Shown here: positions 52,798 to 63,659 of the stretch, piece after piece
How the letters are laid out: every line of letters begins with the position of its first letter
How positions within the stretch are numbered: the first letter of the stretch is position 1
Origin: Pelovirga terrestris
GTDB taxonomy: Bacteria > Desulfobacterota > Desulfuromonadia > Desulfuromonadales > Geopsychrobacteraceae
DNA: 64,000 nucleotides
Assembly (NCBI RefSeq): GCF_014773365.1
Contig: NZ_JACWUN010000012.1
Location: forward strand, 42,713-106,712
Reading direction: 5' to 3'
Notes under the pieces: generated by a model
The model's input: the letters and a program-made list of their open reading frames with translations, nothing else
Told to the model about the DNA's origin: nothing
The model's database searches: none
Position numbers and translations under genes: made by a program

Positions 52798-54364
52798 GGG
52801 TCGCATCCTGTGCTGCCGGGAGCACCAGGGTCGCTATTGTTCCCTCTCCCGGTGAAGAAGAAAAGCGCAAGGAACCCCGATGTTCCTTGACAATCCGGGC
52901 AGAAACCGACAGTCCCAGACCGGTTCCCCCTTCCTGTCTTTTGGTGGTGACAAAGGGCTCGACAATATGCTCAAGAATATCGGCGGGAATGCCTCTGCCC
53001 TCATCGGTTACCGTAAGAAAAAGATGCTCACGTTTTTCACAGCAGGAGGTCGCCAGGGTGATTTTTTGTGAGCGGTCGGTCAACGCCTGACAGGCGTTGA
53101 TGAGCAGATTGATGACCACTTGCTCAAGGCGTCCCTGAACCCCGCTTAGCACCGGTAGATCCTTGCCCAGATCAACAATAAAGTGATCAGTGGAGCGGCC
53201 GGCGACGTTGCTGACCAGGCGCGCTGAAGATTGGGCGATCTGGTTCAGATCAATAAATGAATCCTCATTGAGCGGGTCGCGCCGGGCAAAGTCGCGCAGA
53301 TCGTTGACGATCTGTTTGATGCGTCGGGCTGAGTCCTTGATCGAGGTGAGCATTTGCGGCATCTCGTCGATCAGATCACTGCAGCTAAGGCCGCCAAACA
53401 GATGTTCTGACTCAGTCGTCATCGACTCCCGCAGGTAGGGTAGAAGATCGTTCAAAAAGCCGCCAAGCATCTCACTGTTGTACAGAATCAGGGCATTGGG
53501 ATTATTGATCTCGTGGGCAATGCCGGCCGACAGCTCCCCCAATACCGCCAGCCGTGACGCTCGGGCAGCCTCATCCTGCAGACGCTTCTGTTCGCTGACA
53601 TTGCGCTTCATGATAATAATCTTGGAGATCTCACCCGCTTCACCAAGGAGCGGAAAGGCGCGACTGTCCCATATCTCGCCATTGTCGAGGGTTTCCATGC
53701 TGCTCTGGCTGAGTCCGGTGGTGATGGTCCGGGCAGCAGCGCAGGCGTCGCACTGCTGATTTTTCTTTTTCATCAGGGAGTAGCAGTGTTGGCCAATCAT
53801 CTCTTCCGGTTTGATCCCCACAATGTCGGCTGCTGACTGGTTGCTCCAGAGAATGTTCATGTCGGGATCAACCAGCATCAGACTGTCGGAGACCGCATTG
53901 AGGAGGCCGTTGAATTCCTGAAACAGGTGACGATATTTCTCTTCACTGGCGCGCAGAGCCTTAACGGCCCGGCGATGATCATTGCGGGCCTGGCGTTCCC
54001 GCAGGGCGCGTTTGATAATGCGCCCCATGTCGGCGAAGATTTCAGGTGATTTGATAATATAATCGAGAGCCCCGGATTTCAGCGCCTCAACTGCCAGCGT
54101 CTCACTGCCGCCGGCAGTCATGACCAGAATCGGGTAGGGGGTTTCACTGCCCAGTTCCTTGAGCAAGTCCAGGGCGCTGCCGTCCGGCAGATTCAGGTCA
54201 AGCAGCAGAATAGCCGGTGGGTGCCGGTCCAGTTCGTGGCGACAGGAACGCAGATCGGTAGCGACACGGAAATGAAAAGGCTGCGAATCGTTGCACAGGG
54301 AACGTCGGATGAACGAGACATGGGCCTGTTCGTCTTCGGCAATCAGGATATCAATCGGGGTCAT
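52787..54364 (-). CDS. REC-PAS histidine kinase, NtrB-like
   Basis: 525 residues, no membrane helix. The receiver (4-118) has the aspartate in LLLDLNLPDGSALDLL; a PAS (about 155-270) has a CDAC pair (QQCDACAAARTI); HisKA shows GIAHEINNPNALILYN; HATPase has DEGRGIPADILEHIV and GGTGLGLSVSARIV. It partners the NtrC-type regulator that follows. The N-terminal receiver means it can be controlled by another kinase in the cluster. The upstream 218 bp hold no gene. Confidence 0.92.
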   Translation of the reverse strand: MTPIDILIAEDEQAHVSFIRRSLCNDSQPFHFRVATDLRSCRHELDRHPPAILLLDLNLPDGSALDLLKELGSETPYPILVMTAGGSETLAVEALKSGALDYIIKSPEIFADMGRIIKRALRERQARNDHRRAVKALRASEEKYRHLFQEFNGLLNAVSDSLMLVDPDMNILWSNQSAADIVGIKPEEMIGQHCYSLMKKKNQQCDACAAARTITTGLSQSSMETLDNGEIWDSRAFPLLGEAGEISKIIIMKRNVSEQKRLQDEAARASRLAVLGELSAGIAHEINNPNALILYNSEMLGGFLNDLLPYLRESMTTESEHLFGGLSCSDLIDEMPQMLTSIKDSARRIKQIVNDLRDFARRDPLNEDSFIDLNQIAQSSARLVSNVAGRSTDHFIVDLGKDLPVLSGVQGRLEQVVINLLINACQALTDRSQKITLATSCCEKREHLFLTVTDEGRGIPADILEHIVEPFVTTKRQEGGTGLGLSVSARIVKEHRGSLRFSSSPGEGTIATLVLPAAQDATHDE

Positions 54365-54582
54365 AGCAGCATCGAGGGATCAGGGTTAATTCCGAACGCG
54401 CAGTTGTCCACGAAAGACACGGAATGAATGAAAAAGAGATAGAACGTCATGGAGTAACCTGTTCAGTAAATGATTGTTCTTCGGTAACGGGCTAACTTTC
54501 CTTGTTTTTTACCGTTCTGCCTGGACCCGAGAGCGGTTTTTAGGTTAATCGCATCAGTATGTTGATGTGGCTGGAGGCTATG

Positions 54583-55902
54583 CTATTTTTCTCTTGGCTC
54601 TACCAGTACCGGAATATCCATATCAAAAGGGTCAATCTGATAGCGCCTTTTGACCAGGGCGATGGCGGTTTCATCAAAAATCGTTCCTTTATTCAGCAGC
54701 ATGACGCCGGTGCCGCTGTATAAATCACGAAGCAGCTGCATTCCCGCTTTCAAATCCCTGGGCTTTACCTGAAGTTTGGCCACTTCAGCGGATATATCGA
54801 GATGATTGAACACGATTGGCGCCGCCGTCTCAAGGATAATCCGTAAATCGGTGTCGAGTTTTTTACCCCACAAGGGACTGATCTCCCGCAAGGCCGATTC
54901 CAGGGCTGTTCTTTCCGGATAATGCACAAGCGCCCGCTCAAAGGTATCGGCCACACAGATGATGCGCGAACCGAAGGGGATTCTGCGACCACGCAGTTCA
55001 TCGGGAAAGCCGCTGCCGTCAACGTGTTCATGATGATGGCGAATGATGACGCCAACATCGCGCAAAGCCGGTACCATGTCAATCGCCGCCTGGCCGCGAA
55101 TGGGGTGCAGGCGATATTCGCCCAGATCCTTTTCGGTCATCTGTAGCGGCGGTACTCCGAGCAGGTGTTCGGGTAATCCGATTTTTCCAATATCATGCAA
55201 CAGGGCCGCTGAGCGAACTTTTTCTGTTTCGCTATCATCGAGTTGCAGCTCGGCGGCCATAGCGGTGGCTAGTTTGGTCACATTGTGGCTGTGGCCAGAC
55301 GTGCGCCGATCGCGGATTTCGATCAAGTTGGACAGGGCTTCGATGGTTTCCCGGAAGCTGCTGCGCAACTGTTGATGTGATTCCGCCAGGGCATCGCCCT
55401 TGGCTCTGATGTGCGCTGTCTGATCCAGTACCCGTTGTTTCAGGCGGCTGTTCCATTGCTGCAACGCGAGGTTCTGTTTGGCGACCAGTTTGTTCAGCCG
55501 CTCATTTTCAGCAATCAACTGAAAACTGCGGACCGCCTCGGCGACAACCTCCAGCAGATCCTGATCGTTCCAGGGTTTGGTCAGATAACGAAAAACCGCC
55601 CCCTTGTTGATGGCATTGATGGAGGCTTCAATATCCGCGTAGCCGGTCAACAGAATGCGCACGGCATCAGGGGTCAGCTTCCGCGCCTGCGCCAAAAACT
55701 CAACCCCGGTCATCTGCGGCATCCGTTGGTCGGAAATAACGACCCCGATATCAAGATTATTTTCGAGTATCTGCAGCCCATCAGCGCCCGATGCCGCCGT
55801 CAGAATATCATACTGGTCAACCTGCATGAACAATCGTCTGAGAGCTTTGGTGATGTTGGGCTCATCGTCAACCAGCAGAATCTTTATTTGTGGGGCGGTC
55901 AT
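54583..55902 (-). CDS. Response regulator with variant HD-GYP domain
   Basis: 439 residues. The receiver (6-122) has VVISDQRMPQMTG. A coiled region follows (about 130-185), then an HD-GYP-type domain (190-370): LLHDIGKIGLPEHLL, RLHPIRGQAAID, RHHHEHVDGSGFPDELRG. The GYP motif is GFP here, yet the metal-binding histidines and HD remain, so cyclic-di-GMP hydrolysis is possible but unproven. ATG at 55902 with AAGGA upstream is preferred to 55935. Its gene starts 11 bp after the preceding REC gene. Confidence 0.88.
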   Translation of the reverse strand: MTAPQIKILLVDDEPNITKALRRLFMQVDQYDILTAASGADGLQILENNLDIGVVISDQRMPQMTGVEFLAQARKLTPDAVRILLTGYADIEASINAINKGAVFRYLTKPWNDQDLLEVVAEAVRSFQLIAENERLNKLVAKQNLALQQWNSRLKQRVLDQTAHIRAKGDALAESHQQLRSSFRETIEALSNLIEIRDRRTSGHSHNVTKLATAMAAELQLDDSETEKVRSAALLHDIGKIGLPEHLLGVPPLQMTEKDLGEYRLHPIRGQAAIDMVPALRDVGVIIRHHHEHVDGSGFPDELRGRRIPFGSRIICVADTFERALVHYPERTALESALREISPLWGKKLDTDLRIILETAAPIVFNHLDISAEVAKLQVKPRDLKAGMQLLRDLYSGTGVMLLNKGTIFDETAIALVKRRYQIDPFDMDIPVLVEPREK

Positions 55903-55913
55903 GGGGACATCCT

Positions 55914-56792
55914 TTATGGTATCTCGGAAAAACACTCATCGGATGCTGCGGTTGCAATCGGTGGAACCAACACCAGGACAATGCCTTCGGAGATCTTGTC
56001 AAGGCGGCAGACCCGACAGCAGTAGGGTTTTCCAGCGACCTTTATTACCCCTGTCCGGGGTTTTTCCGACGTGATCAGTTGGTCGATCAGGGTATTGATG
56101 TCTGCTGGAAAAACCCCCTCTCGGTGAAGGCCCAGAGGCGTGGTGTCAACGCTTGAAAACAGCTTACATCCGATGTCATTACCTTGAACGATAAAGTTTT
56201 CCGTATCAATGCCGAAAACCGGGAAGGGAAGTTTATCCAGAATGGCCTGGGACAGCTGCAGCACCCGGTTGCGGAGTTCAATTTGCTGGGTTCGCTGAGC
56301 AACCAGCTCTTCAAGGTGATGGTTGAAGGTGTGTAATTCTATGTTTTTTTTCTCAAGCTCTTGGTTTTTCTCCTTCAGTTTAATATTCAGTGAGGTGTTC
56401 TCCTGGCGGATCCTCTGATATTCAAGGGCAGCGGAAATGTTGATCAGCAGGTCATCGTCATCCCAGGGTTTGGGCATAAACTTATAGATATGCCCCTGAT
56501 TGACAGCTTCTACTACAACTGCCGTATCAGCGTAGCCGGACAGGACAATGCGTATTGTGCTAGGCCAGCGCTCATTGACCTGACGCAAAAACTCAACGCC
56601 GTTCATGCCCGGCATCCGGTAATCGGAGATGACCAGTTGGATACCATTTACCGATTCCAGTGTTGTTAACCCTTCAGCTCCGGATTCTGCCAGATAAATA
56701 GAGAAGTTCTCATGCTCCATAAAGGTTCGGCGCAGGGCTTTGAGAACATTTTTCTCATCATCGACGCAGAGAATTTTTACCTGATTGGGCAT
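55914..56792 (-). CDS. Response regulator with coiled coil and PAS-like domain
   Basis: 292 residues. The receiver (5-120) resembles that of the next gene (VISDYRMPGMNGVEFL), suggesting duplication. A long heptad region (about 125-180, EKNQELEKKNIELHTFNHHL) leads to a PAS-like domain with several cysteines (KPYCCRVCRL at about 260). No output enzyme or DNA-binding domain was seen. AAGGAG precedes the ATG. It likely works with the HDOD protein upstream and the HD-GYP regulator downstream, all with short gaps. Confidence 0.8.
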   Translation of the reverse strand: MPNQVKILCVDDEKNVLKALRRTFMEHENFSIYLAESGAEGLTTLESVNGIQLVISDYRMPGMNGVEFLRQVNERWPSTIRIVLSGYADTAVVVEAVNQGHIYKFMPKPWDDDDLLINISAALEYQRIRQENTSLNIKLKEKNQELEKKNIELHTFNHHLEELVAQRTQQIELRNRVLQLSQAILDKLPFPVFGIDTENFIVQGNDIGCKLFSSVDTTPLGLHREGVFPADINTLIDQLITSEKPRTGVIKVAGKPYCCRVCRLDKISEGIVLVLVPPIATAASDECFSEIP

Positions 56793-56806
56793 CGGTTCTC
56801 CTTTTC

Positions 56807-57646
56807 TCAGGCCAGAAACTGGTGCCGGTTTTTTTGAAAGATGATGCGAAATTCCTCAATTAACGGACTCAACCCCTCTGCGTCCAGTTGCAGCAATTCA
56901 GCGCCGGGTAATGAGGAAAAGTCGACCTGCCAGGGTGTTCCGAACAGGCCAAAGTAGCCGGGCAGATAACCGGCAATATTGACAACGGCGGTTATGCTGA
57001 TCAGGGTAGCATCAACCGCCCGATCGGGCTGGGGTGTTGCGTGGTGGCGGGCAACATAGCAGAGCTGTTCTGATAAATTCCAATGTTCAAGAACTGTTGC
57101 CCCAATGTCACTGTGGGTGGCACCGAATTCGGTCTGTTCGTAGTCAGAGTGGTCACTACCCTGGCGCAATGCCTGGATAATAAAATCGGTATTGCGTTCG
57201 GGTTGGTTATTCATGACGATCAGTCCGATATGACGAAACAGACCGGCAACAAAAACATCTTCCGGATTTCCTACCGCCAGAGCCTGCGCCAGATATCGCG
57301 CTGCCAGCGCACAGACCATGGAATCTTCCCAGAGCATTTTTTCCTTGGGTCCAAACTCCCGGTTGAGACCACGCAGGCTGGCCGCCAGCACCAGATTTTT
57401 CAACGTACGTTCCCCCAATACAACAATCGCCATCGACAGGTTGGTGACCTGCCTTGACATGCTGTAGAAGGAGGAATTGGCAATACGCAATACCCGCGCA
57501 GCCACCGCCGGATCTGAAGCAATGATATCGGCAAGACGCTCAGCCGAAGATTGTGGTGAATTCAATTGGGTCATGATTTCGGCAGCGACCCGCGGCATGG
57601 GTGGGATGCTGTCCAGATCAAAAGGTGTACTGTTCTTCTCGACCAT
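56807..57646 (-). CDS. HDOD-domain protein
   Basis: 279 residues, nearly all an HDOD domain (SIPPMPRVAAEIMTQLNS, then ASDPAVAARVLRIANSSFYS, then LFRHIGLIVM). HDOD proteins are metal-poor relatives of HD phosphohydrolases and serve as signalling adaptors. No receiver is attached. GAGG precedes the ATG. It is 14 bp upstream of the REC/coiled-coil gene and about 40 bp after the kinase gene, inside the signalling block. Confidence 0.9.
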   Translation of the reverse strand: MVEKNSTPFDLDSIPPMPRVAAEIMTQLNSPQSSAERLADIIASDPAVAARVLRIANSSFYSMSRQVTNLSMAIVVLGERTLKNLVLAASLRGLNREFGPKEKMLWEDSMVCALAARYLAQALAVGNPEDVFVAGLFRHIGLIVMNNQPERNTDFIIQALRQGSDHSDYEQTEFGATHSDIGATVLEHWNLSEQLCYVARHHATPQPDRAVDATLISITAVVNIAGYLPGYFGLFGTPWQVDFSSLPGAELLQLDAEGLSPLIEEFRIIFQKNRHQFLA

Positions 57647-57684
57647 TAGGTCCTCATTTCTGGTGGCTAGAGGCTGCTATCCCG

Positions 57685-59763
57685 TTAGGTTGATTCCACC
57701 CTTTGCGCCGGTAGCTTGATGGTAAAACGGGTGCCTTCACCTTCCCGGCTGGTGACATGGATCTCGCCCTGATGTTTTTTGATAATATCGTAGGTGATGC
57801 TCAACCCCAGACCGGTACCTTTGCCGACTTCCTTGGTGGTGAAAAAGGGATCAAAAATCCGTTTGCAGTTCTCTTCAGAAATACCGCAGCCGCTGTCGGT
57901 GATCCGGATCAAAACATGATCACCCTCTTGCCAGGTTGCCACATCGATGGTGCCCTGGTCATCAATCGCCTGGGCGGCATTGACCAGCATGTTGACAAAT
58001 ACCTGGTTCAATTGACCGGGATAGCAGAGGATTGCCGGTAACTCAGCAAAATCACGGGTTAGGGTGGCCTTGTATTTGATTTCGTTCCAGGCAATGTTGA
58101 TGGCGCTTTCCAGGCACTCCTCAACATGGGCCATCTTGTGCTCTGCCTCATCGACGCGAGAGAAGCCTTTTAAATCGCGGACAATTTTCCCGACCCGTTC
58201 AACCCCGTCGCGCGACTCGGCGAGCAGGTCATTGATATCTTCGAGGACCAGATCGATTTTAAGCTGTTTGCGCCGCAGGGCAACCTGTTCCCGTTGTTCA
58301 GGATCCAGATTGTCCATAAAATCACTACTCAAAAAGGTGATGAACTCATTGAGCTTGGCAACATATTTTTCCAGACTGCCCAGATTGCTGGTCACAAAGC
58401 CAATGGGGTTGTTGATTTCGTGGGCGACCCCGGCGGCCAGTTGACCGATGGAGGCCATTTTCTCTGATTGCAGTTGCTGAACATGGGCCTGTTTTAACTC
58501 ACGATTGGCTTGCTCCAGCTTGGCTGTCATCTGTTTGATCTCGGTGCGATCATTTAAGGTAATAACCTGACCGGCGGTACCTTTTGACTCCAATTCTGTG
58601 ACGGGGTACATGCTGAGCAGAAACCAGCGCCGGGTCGGCTGATGAAAAAACTCCTGGGAACGGACCTGTGCCAAGTCTTCCGCTCCCTGGGGGATCGCCA
58701 GCAGCTCATGCCAGGGATGACCATGAATGTCAGTAAAAGGGGCGTTGACCAGCTCATCAAGGGCCCGATTGGAACGCATGACCATGCCTTTTTTGTCGAC
58801 TAGAATGATGATATCACTCATGCAGTCAAGGGTCGCTTCCCATTCCTGTTTGGCCTGTTCCACCTGTTTGAACAAGTGATCGAGTTTTTCATGCTGCCGG
58901 GTGAGGGCTTCCCTGCTGGCGACCAGGTCATCTTCCATCTTTTTACGTGCGGTAATGTCCTGCAGTGTTTCAATTGCCGCAATCACGGTGCCGTCGGTAT
59001 CGCGTACCAGGGCGGCGTTAAAGGTCAGATAAACGGGTTCTCCAGCACGTCCGGTTCGCCATCCTTCGGCCTGTAAACTTTCCTCCAGTGACTCGGAGCG
59101 GGAGTGGTGTGGATACCATTCTGTGAGGAGCTCCGGCGGGCTTCCTTCAAGGACCACATCAATCAGGCAAGGACGTTTCTGAGCGTAAAAGGCGCTCCAG
59201 TGGCGGTCGGTGCCGACGACATCTGCCGCTTTGACCCCGGTCAGTTCTGTGCAGGCCTTGTTCCAGATCAGGACCCGATGCTGCGGGTCAACAACAAAAA
59301 TCGGGGTCGCAGTGTTCTGCAGCAGTGCCTCCACCAGAGATTTCTGCGCGCGAACTTTTTCATTGGCTTGCTCAATGTCCCGTTGCAGTTGCCATTCGCG
59401 CACTGCCCGTTCAACAGTGCGCGGCATGGCGGCAAAGGTTTCCGGCGATTTGGTCAGATAGTCCTGAGCCCCAGACTTGAGAACCTCAACCGCCTGTTCT
59501 TCGCTGCCGCGCGAGGTCATGGTGATAATCGGAACCTTACCGTCAATTTTGGACAAGAGCTCAATCGCACCACCATCGGGCAGATGCAGATCAACCAGAA
59601 TGATATCGGGGGGGGATGAGGCGATTGCTTCAAGGCAATTTTCCATATTTGCTGCCAGCTGAATATCCATGTTGCCGGCCCGTTCAAGATGAAGACAGAT
59701 CATCTCCACGTGAGCCGGTTCATCTTCAACGATCAGGATCCGGATGCTGGGTTTCTCGCTCAT
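57685..59763 (-). CDS. REC-PAS-PAS histidine kinase
   Basis: 692 residues, no membrane segment. The receiver (7-121) has [17 protein letters not shown]; the first PAS/PAC lies about 145-275 ([20 protein letters not shown]) and a second about 305-415; a coiled coil precedes HisKA ([16 protein letters not shown]); HATPase has [18 protein letters not shown] and [15 protein letters not shown]. Its kinase core is of the same class as the NtrB-like protein. AGAGG lies before the ATG. Confidence 0.92.
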   Translation of the reverse strand: MSEKPSIRILIVEDEPAHVEMICLHLERAGNMDIQLAANMENCLEAIASSPPDIILVDLHLPDGGAIELLSKIDGKVPIITMTSRGSEEQAVEVLKSGAQDYLTKSPETFAAMPRTVERAVREWQLQRDIEQANEKVRAQKSLVEALLQNTATPIFVVDPQHRVLIWNKACTELTGVKAADVVGTDRHWSAFYAQKRPCLIDVVLEGSPPELLTEWYPHHSRSESLEESLQAEGWRTGRAGEPVYLTFNAALVRDTDGTVIAAIETLQDITARKKMEDDLVASREALTRQHEKLDHLFKQVEQAKQEWEATLDCMSDIIILVDKKGMVMRSNRALDELVNAPFTDIHGHPWHELLAIPQGAEDLAQVRSQEFFHQPTRRWFLLSMYPVTELESKGTAGQVITLNDRTEIKQMTAKLEQANRELKQAHVQQLQSEKMASIGQLAAGVAHEINNPIGFVTSNLGSLEKYVAKLNEFITFLSSDFMDNLDPEQREQVALRRKQLKIDLVLEDINDLLAESRDGVERVGKIVRDLKGFSRVDEAEHKMAHVEECLESAINIAWNEIKYKATLTRDFAELPAILCYPGQLNQVFVNMLVNAAQAIDDQGTIDVATWQEGDHVLIRITDSGCGISEENCKRIFDPFFTTKEVGKGTGLGLSITYDIIKKHQGEIHVTSREGEGTRFTIKLPAQRVEST

Positions 59764-59794
59764 GGTGTGTTTTCCTCTGTTATTTCAGTTTTTC

Positions 59795-60018
59795 TCAATG
59801 CCCCCCCCCCGGTAGGGTAAAGCGAAAACAGCTCATTTTGCCGGGTCCTGCCGATTCCACCCGGATGCGCCTTTGGTAGCGTTCACCAATCTTTTTCACC
59901 AAAGCCCGTCCCAGACCACAGCCGTCACTGTCCGGATGAAGCCGACCACATCCTCAGCTGCAAGGGAAGCCGTGAACACCATCAGCAAGACAATCATCTC
60001 ACCAAAAGCAGTTTTCAT
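59795..60018 (-). pseudogene. Internally deleted sensor-kinase relic with a G10 tract
   Basis: The ATG at 60018 opens a signal-peptide-like frame (MKTAFGEMIVLLMVFTASLA) that stops after about 40 codons. In another frame, DSDGCGLGRALVKKIGERY and [18 protein letters not shown] clearly match the end of a histidine-kinase HATPase domain, like that of the gene at 62148-63659. Everything between (PAS, HisKA, most of HATPase) is missing. The last codons run through ten consecutive G (59801-59810 on the plus strand as C). It is a remnant of a former kinase between two intact signalling genes. Confidence 0.75.
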
Positions 60019-60036
60019 GCACTTTTCTGCCCGGCA

Positions 60037-62148
60037 TCAACGATTAATGCGGATACTCCCCAGGTTAACACCGGTGCGCAAAAGCTCGGCGTACTGCTCT
60101 GCCGGCAAGGGTTTACTGAACAGGAAACCCTGCACTATGTCGCAGTTAGAATGGATCAGAGAATTGAGTTGTTCCTGTGATTCAACCCCTTCTGCCACTG
60201 TTTCGAGATGGAGGTTGTGCGCGATACTGATGATACCGTTCATCAAGGCTGCTGCTGCCGCGTCCGTGGTGATATCGGCGACAAAACCACGGTCAATTTT
60301 AAGCTGGTCGAAGGGAAAGCTGCGCAGATAAAGCATACTTGAATACCCGGTACCGAAATCATCGAGACTCAAATGAACACCCAGTTTTTTAAGTTCCTTA
60401 AGCGCTATTTGAGCCATCTCAGGATCATCCATCACCAGACTTTCGGTCAGTTCCAGTTCCAGCAGATCAGCGGGCATGCCGCTGTTGTCAAGGGCGCCCT
60501 GAACGATGGTTGTCAGGTCGTTTTGCTCAAACTGACGCGCCGAGAGATTGACCGAGATGCGTATTGGCTCCAGCCCCTCAGCCTGCCAGGCCATATTCTG
60601 CCGACAGGCTTCTTCCAACACCCAGGTGCCGATGGGTACGATCAGGCCGGTTTCTTCCGCCAGGGGAATAAATTGCCCGGGGGGAATGATGCCGCGGCTG
60701 GTGTGCCAGCGGATCAAAGCCTCACAGCCACAGATCCGACCGGTTTTAAGGTCGATCTGGGGTTGATAGTGGAGGATAAATTCGTTGTTGAGGATGGCCT
60801 GGCGCAGGGCGTTTTCCAGTTCCATCAGCTCCAGCAGATGGGCGTTCATGCTGTCGGTAAAAAAAGTATATTCACCTCGACGGCGCTTCGACTGGTACAT
60901 GGCCACATCGGCATTGCGGATCAGGGTGTCACTGTTGTCGCCATCCTGCGGAAACAGACTCAAGCCGAGGCTGGCGGTCAGGGTGAATGAACGCCCGGCC
61001 AGTTCGTAGGGCTGACTTAAGGCCCGCAATATCTTGGCGGCGACCTGAGCCGCTGTTTCAGGGCTGCGGATGTCTTCGAGCAGCACAACAAACTCATCGC
61101 CGCCAAAGCGGGCCACCGTGTCGACCTGGCGAACCGCATCACGCAGCCTCTTGCCCACCAGCTTTAACAGTTTGTCCCCTTGGGCATGACCGACGTTGTC
61201 GTTAATGATTTTGAACCGATCAAGGTCAAGCATAATGACCGCTACCTGGGTTTTTGACCGTCTGGCGTGGCCGATGGCCTGATCCAGCCGATCCTTCAGC
61301 AGGGCGCGGTTGCTCAAGCCCGTCAGTTCGTCGTGGGTGGCGCGGTATTCGAGCTCCTTCTCGTAATTTTTCTGGGTGGTAATGTCTTCTTTTACCGCGA
61401 TGTAGTGGGTTATTTCCCCACCCTTATCCCGCATGGGTGAAATGTGCGCCCGTTCCCAGAACAGATGGCCTTTTTTGTGCTTGTTGATAAAATCGCCTTG
61501 CCATTCTTCCCCGGCCAACAGGTGTGCCCACAATTGCCGGTAAAGTTCACGATCGACCAGTCCCGATTGCAGCATGCGCGGGTTTTCCCCCAGGGCCTCT
61601 GATAGGCTGTAGCCGGTGATGTCGGTAAATTTCGGGTTCACATACTCGATAGCGCCATCAAGGTCAGTGATGATAACGGCTGCCGGACTTTGTTCGACGG
61701 CCTGACTGAGTTTGCGCAATCGGCTTTCGCTTTTTCGTAACGCCTCAATCGCATCTTCCCGTTCCTGTTTGAGCCGCCACTCCCGTAATGATTGTTCAAC
61801 GATCCGGGGCATCTGCCTGAAGGTGTCGGCGGACTTGACCAGATAGTCCTGGGCTCCGGCTTTCAGTGTTTCAACCGCCTTTTCTTCGCTGCCCTGGGAG
61901 GTCATGACCAGGACTGGAAATGACATTTCAGTGGTGGACAACAGCTCAATAGCATCGCCGTCAGGCAGATTGAGATCAATAAGGAGGATGTCGGGTGGGG
62001 ATAAACGAATAGCCCGGTGACACTCTTCCAGAGTGATCACGGTGTTTATAGTGAAGCGCCCTGATTCGTCGAGATGAGGGCAAATCATCTCGGCATGTGC
62101 CGGATCATCCTCGACAATCAATACGGAAATTTTTTTATCTGTATTCAC
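60037..62148 (-). CDS. Response regulator with REC-PAS-GGDEF-EAL domains
   Basis: 703 residues from GTG 62148. The receiver has [16 protein letters not shown]; the PAS is about 150-265; GGDEF has [13 protein letters not shown] with an RQVD I-site; EAL (about 445-690) has [19 protein letters not shown] and the DRGFV segment. Both enzymatic motifs look intact, so it may make or degrade cyclic-di-GMP according to phosphorylation. The open frame reaches 62199, but the GTG at 62148, with AAGGGA nine bases upstream and one base shared with the preceding stop, suits a coupled start. Confidence 0.92.
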   Translation of the reverse strand: MNTDKKISVLIVEDDPAHAEMICPHLDESGRFTINTVITLEECHRAIRLSPPDILLIDLNLPDGDAIELLSTTEMSFPVLVMTSQGSEEKAVETLKAGAQDYLVKSADTFRQMPRIVEQSLREWRLKQEREDAIEALRKSESRLRKLSQAVEQSPAAVIITDLDGAIEYVNPKFTDITGYSLSEALGENPRMLQSGLVDRELYRQLWAHLLAGEEWQGDFINKHKKGHLFWERAHISPMRDKGGEITHYIAVKEDITTQKNYEKELEYRATHDELTGLSNRALLKDRLDQAIGHARRSKTQVAVIMLDLDRFKIINDNVGHAQGDKLLKLVGKRLRDAVRQVDTVARFGGDEFVVLLEDIRSPETAAQVAAKILRALSQPYELAGRSFTLTASLGLSLFPQDGDNSDTLIRNADVAMYQSKRRRGEYTFFTDSMNAHLLELMELENALRQAILNNEFILHYQPQIDLKTGRICGCEALIRWHTSRGIIPPGQFIPLAEETGLIVPIGTWVLEEACRQNMAWQAEGLEPIRISVNLSARQFEQNDLTTIVQGALDNSGMPADLLELELTESLVMDDPEMAQIALKELKKLGVHLSLDDFGTGYSSMLYLRSFPFDQLKIDRGFVADITTDAAAAALMNGIISIAHNLHLETVAEGVESQEQLNSLIHSNCDIVQGFLFSKPLPAEQYAELLRTGVNLGSIRINR

Positions 62149-63659
62149 TACTGCGGATCCCTTGTTTTTATTGCTCCCGGCAAGGTAAAGCGAAAACAAC
62201 TCCCCTTGCCGAGTCCTGCCGATTCGACCCGGATGGTGCCGCCATAATACTCAACAGCCCGTTGCACCAGCGTTAGCCCCAACCCAGTGCCATCGCTGGT
62301 TTTGTCGAATTTATTGAACAAGCCGAAGATTTTACCCTGGTACGCCCTCTCAATGCCCTTGCCATTGTCGCGAACGAAAAATTGAATATTATGATCGATT
62401 TGCTCAGCCCCGATATCAATGGCCGGGTGTTGTTGATCTCCCTTGTATTTGGCAGCGTTGCCGATCAGGTGCAGCCAGATCTGTCCCAGCTTGTTCAGGT
62501 CACCGCATAATTCCGGGCCCTCTTCGGCAATGGTCAGCCTGATACCCTCTAGCTTGTTTTCCCTGGCTAGTTGATCGACAGCATCCTGTACCAGTACGCG
62601 AAATGGGGCGGCCTCTGAGCCACTGTTCACCGTATCATTTTGGGACATCAGCAGCAGACTGTCGAGCAGGTCATTCAGCTGCCGTGCGGCGGTACGGGCA
62701 TAGCCGAACACTCTGGTCAAGTTGGGGTCCATGGTTGCCGGCAGGGAGCTTTGAATCAGGCCCAGGGAGGATTCGATCGTCACCAGAGGTGTTTTTAACT
62801 CATGGGAAACGGCGTAGTTAAACTGCTCAAGAATTCTGTTGCCTCTTTGCAGTTCGATATTGCGATCGGACAGAGCTTTTTCCGCTTTTAGACGATCACT
62901 GATATCGTGTGCTAGAACAATTTCAGCCCGGTGTCCATCAAAGGTCATGGTGTGGGAAATAATCTCAACGGCTAACAGTCTGCCGTCTTTGGTGAGGTGC
63001 CGCCAAACACCGGCACGGTCGAGACCGCTGGTCCTGTTGATAATATTTTTTTGTAGTCTGCTGACGTCTTCAGGTGGGCGAATATCCTTGATGGTCATGG
63101 CTAGAAATTCTTCACGGCTGTAGCCGTAATGAGCTACGGCCGCATCATTTACAGCTAAAAAGGCAAGGTTGTCGCGATCGTATGCCCACATTGGGTGGGG
63201 ATTGGCTTCAAACAGCAGTCTATATTTAGCTTCCCCGGCCCGTAATTCTTCCAGGGCGAGCTTTTTTTCCCATTTCTGCCGGGCTTTCTCGATGACATTC
63301 GGCACGGTTGCTACCAGTCGCGGCAGATTGCTCTTCAGCACATAGTCATCGACCCCCCGCTTGATCGTTTCAATCGCCAGTTCTTCACCCAGCGCGCCGG
63401 TGACCAGCACAAAGGGCGTATTAGGCGCTTTATGCTGTGCGAGCTTGAACGCCTGCAACCCGTTGCCATCGGGAAGGTTATAATCGGAGATAATCAGGTC
63501 ATAAGTGTCGTCTGAAATAGCGGCGCTAAAATCAGAAAGGCAGGTCACTAAACTAACCTCGCACATCAAATGACCTGATTTCAAGGCGCGGTGCACCAGC
63601 TCTGCGTCCAGAAGATCGTCCTCCAGATGCAGGAGGGATAGCGTCGTTGGAATCATCAA
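62148..63659 (-). CDS. REC-PAS histidine kinase
   Basis: 503 residues, soluble. The receiver (7-122) carries [18 protein letters not shown] and resembles Rcp1-type receivers; the PAS is about 145-260 ([18 protein letters not shown]); HisKA has [18 protein letters not shown]; HATPase has [18 protein letters not shown] and [18 protein letters not shown]. The core is closely related to the two kinases at 24-29 kb and to the relic at 59.8 kb. It overlaps the GGDEF-EAL gene and is the first gene of the block. Confidence 0.92.
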   Translation of the reverse strand: MMIPTTLSLLHLEDDLLDAELVHRALKSGHLMCEVSLVTCLSDFSAAISDDTYDLIISDYNLPDGNGLQAFKLAQHKAPNTPFVLVTGALGEELAIETIKRGVDDYVLKSNLPRLVATVPNVIEKARQKWEKKLALEELRAGEAKYRLLFEANPHPMWAYDRDNLAFLAVNDAAVAHYGYSREEFLAMTIKDIRPPEDVSRLQKNIINRTSGLDRAGVWRHLTKDGRLLAVEIISHTMTFDGHRAEIVLAHDISDRLKAEKALSDRNIELQRGNRILEQFNYAVSHELKTPLVTIESSLGLIQSSLPATMDPNLTRVFGYARTAARQLNDLLDSLLLMSQNDTVNSGSEAAPFRVLVQDAVDQLARENKLEGIRLTIAEEGPELCGDLNKLGQIWLHLIGNAAKYKGDQQHPAIDIGAEQIDHNIQFFVRDNGKGIERAYQGKIFGLFNKFDKTSDGTGLGLTLVQRAVEYYGGTIRVESAGLGKGSCFRFTLPGAIKTRDPQ

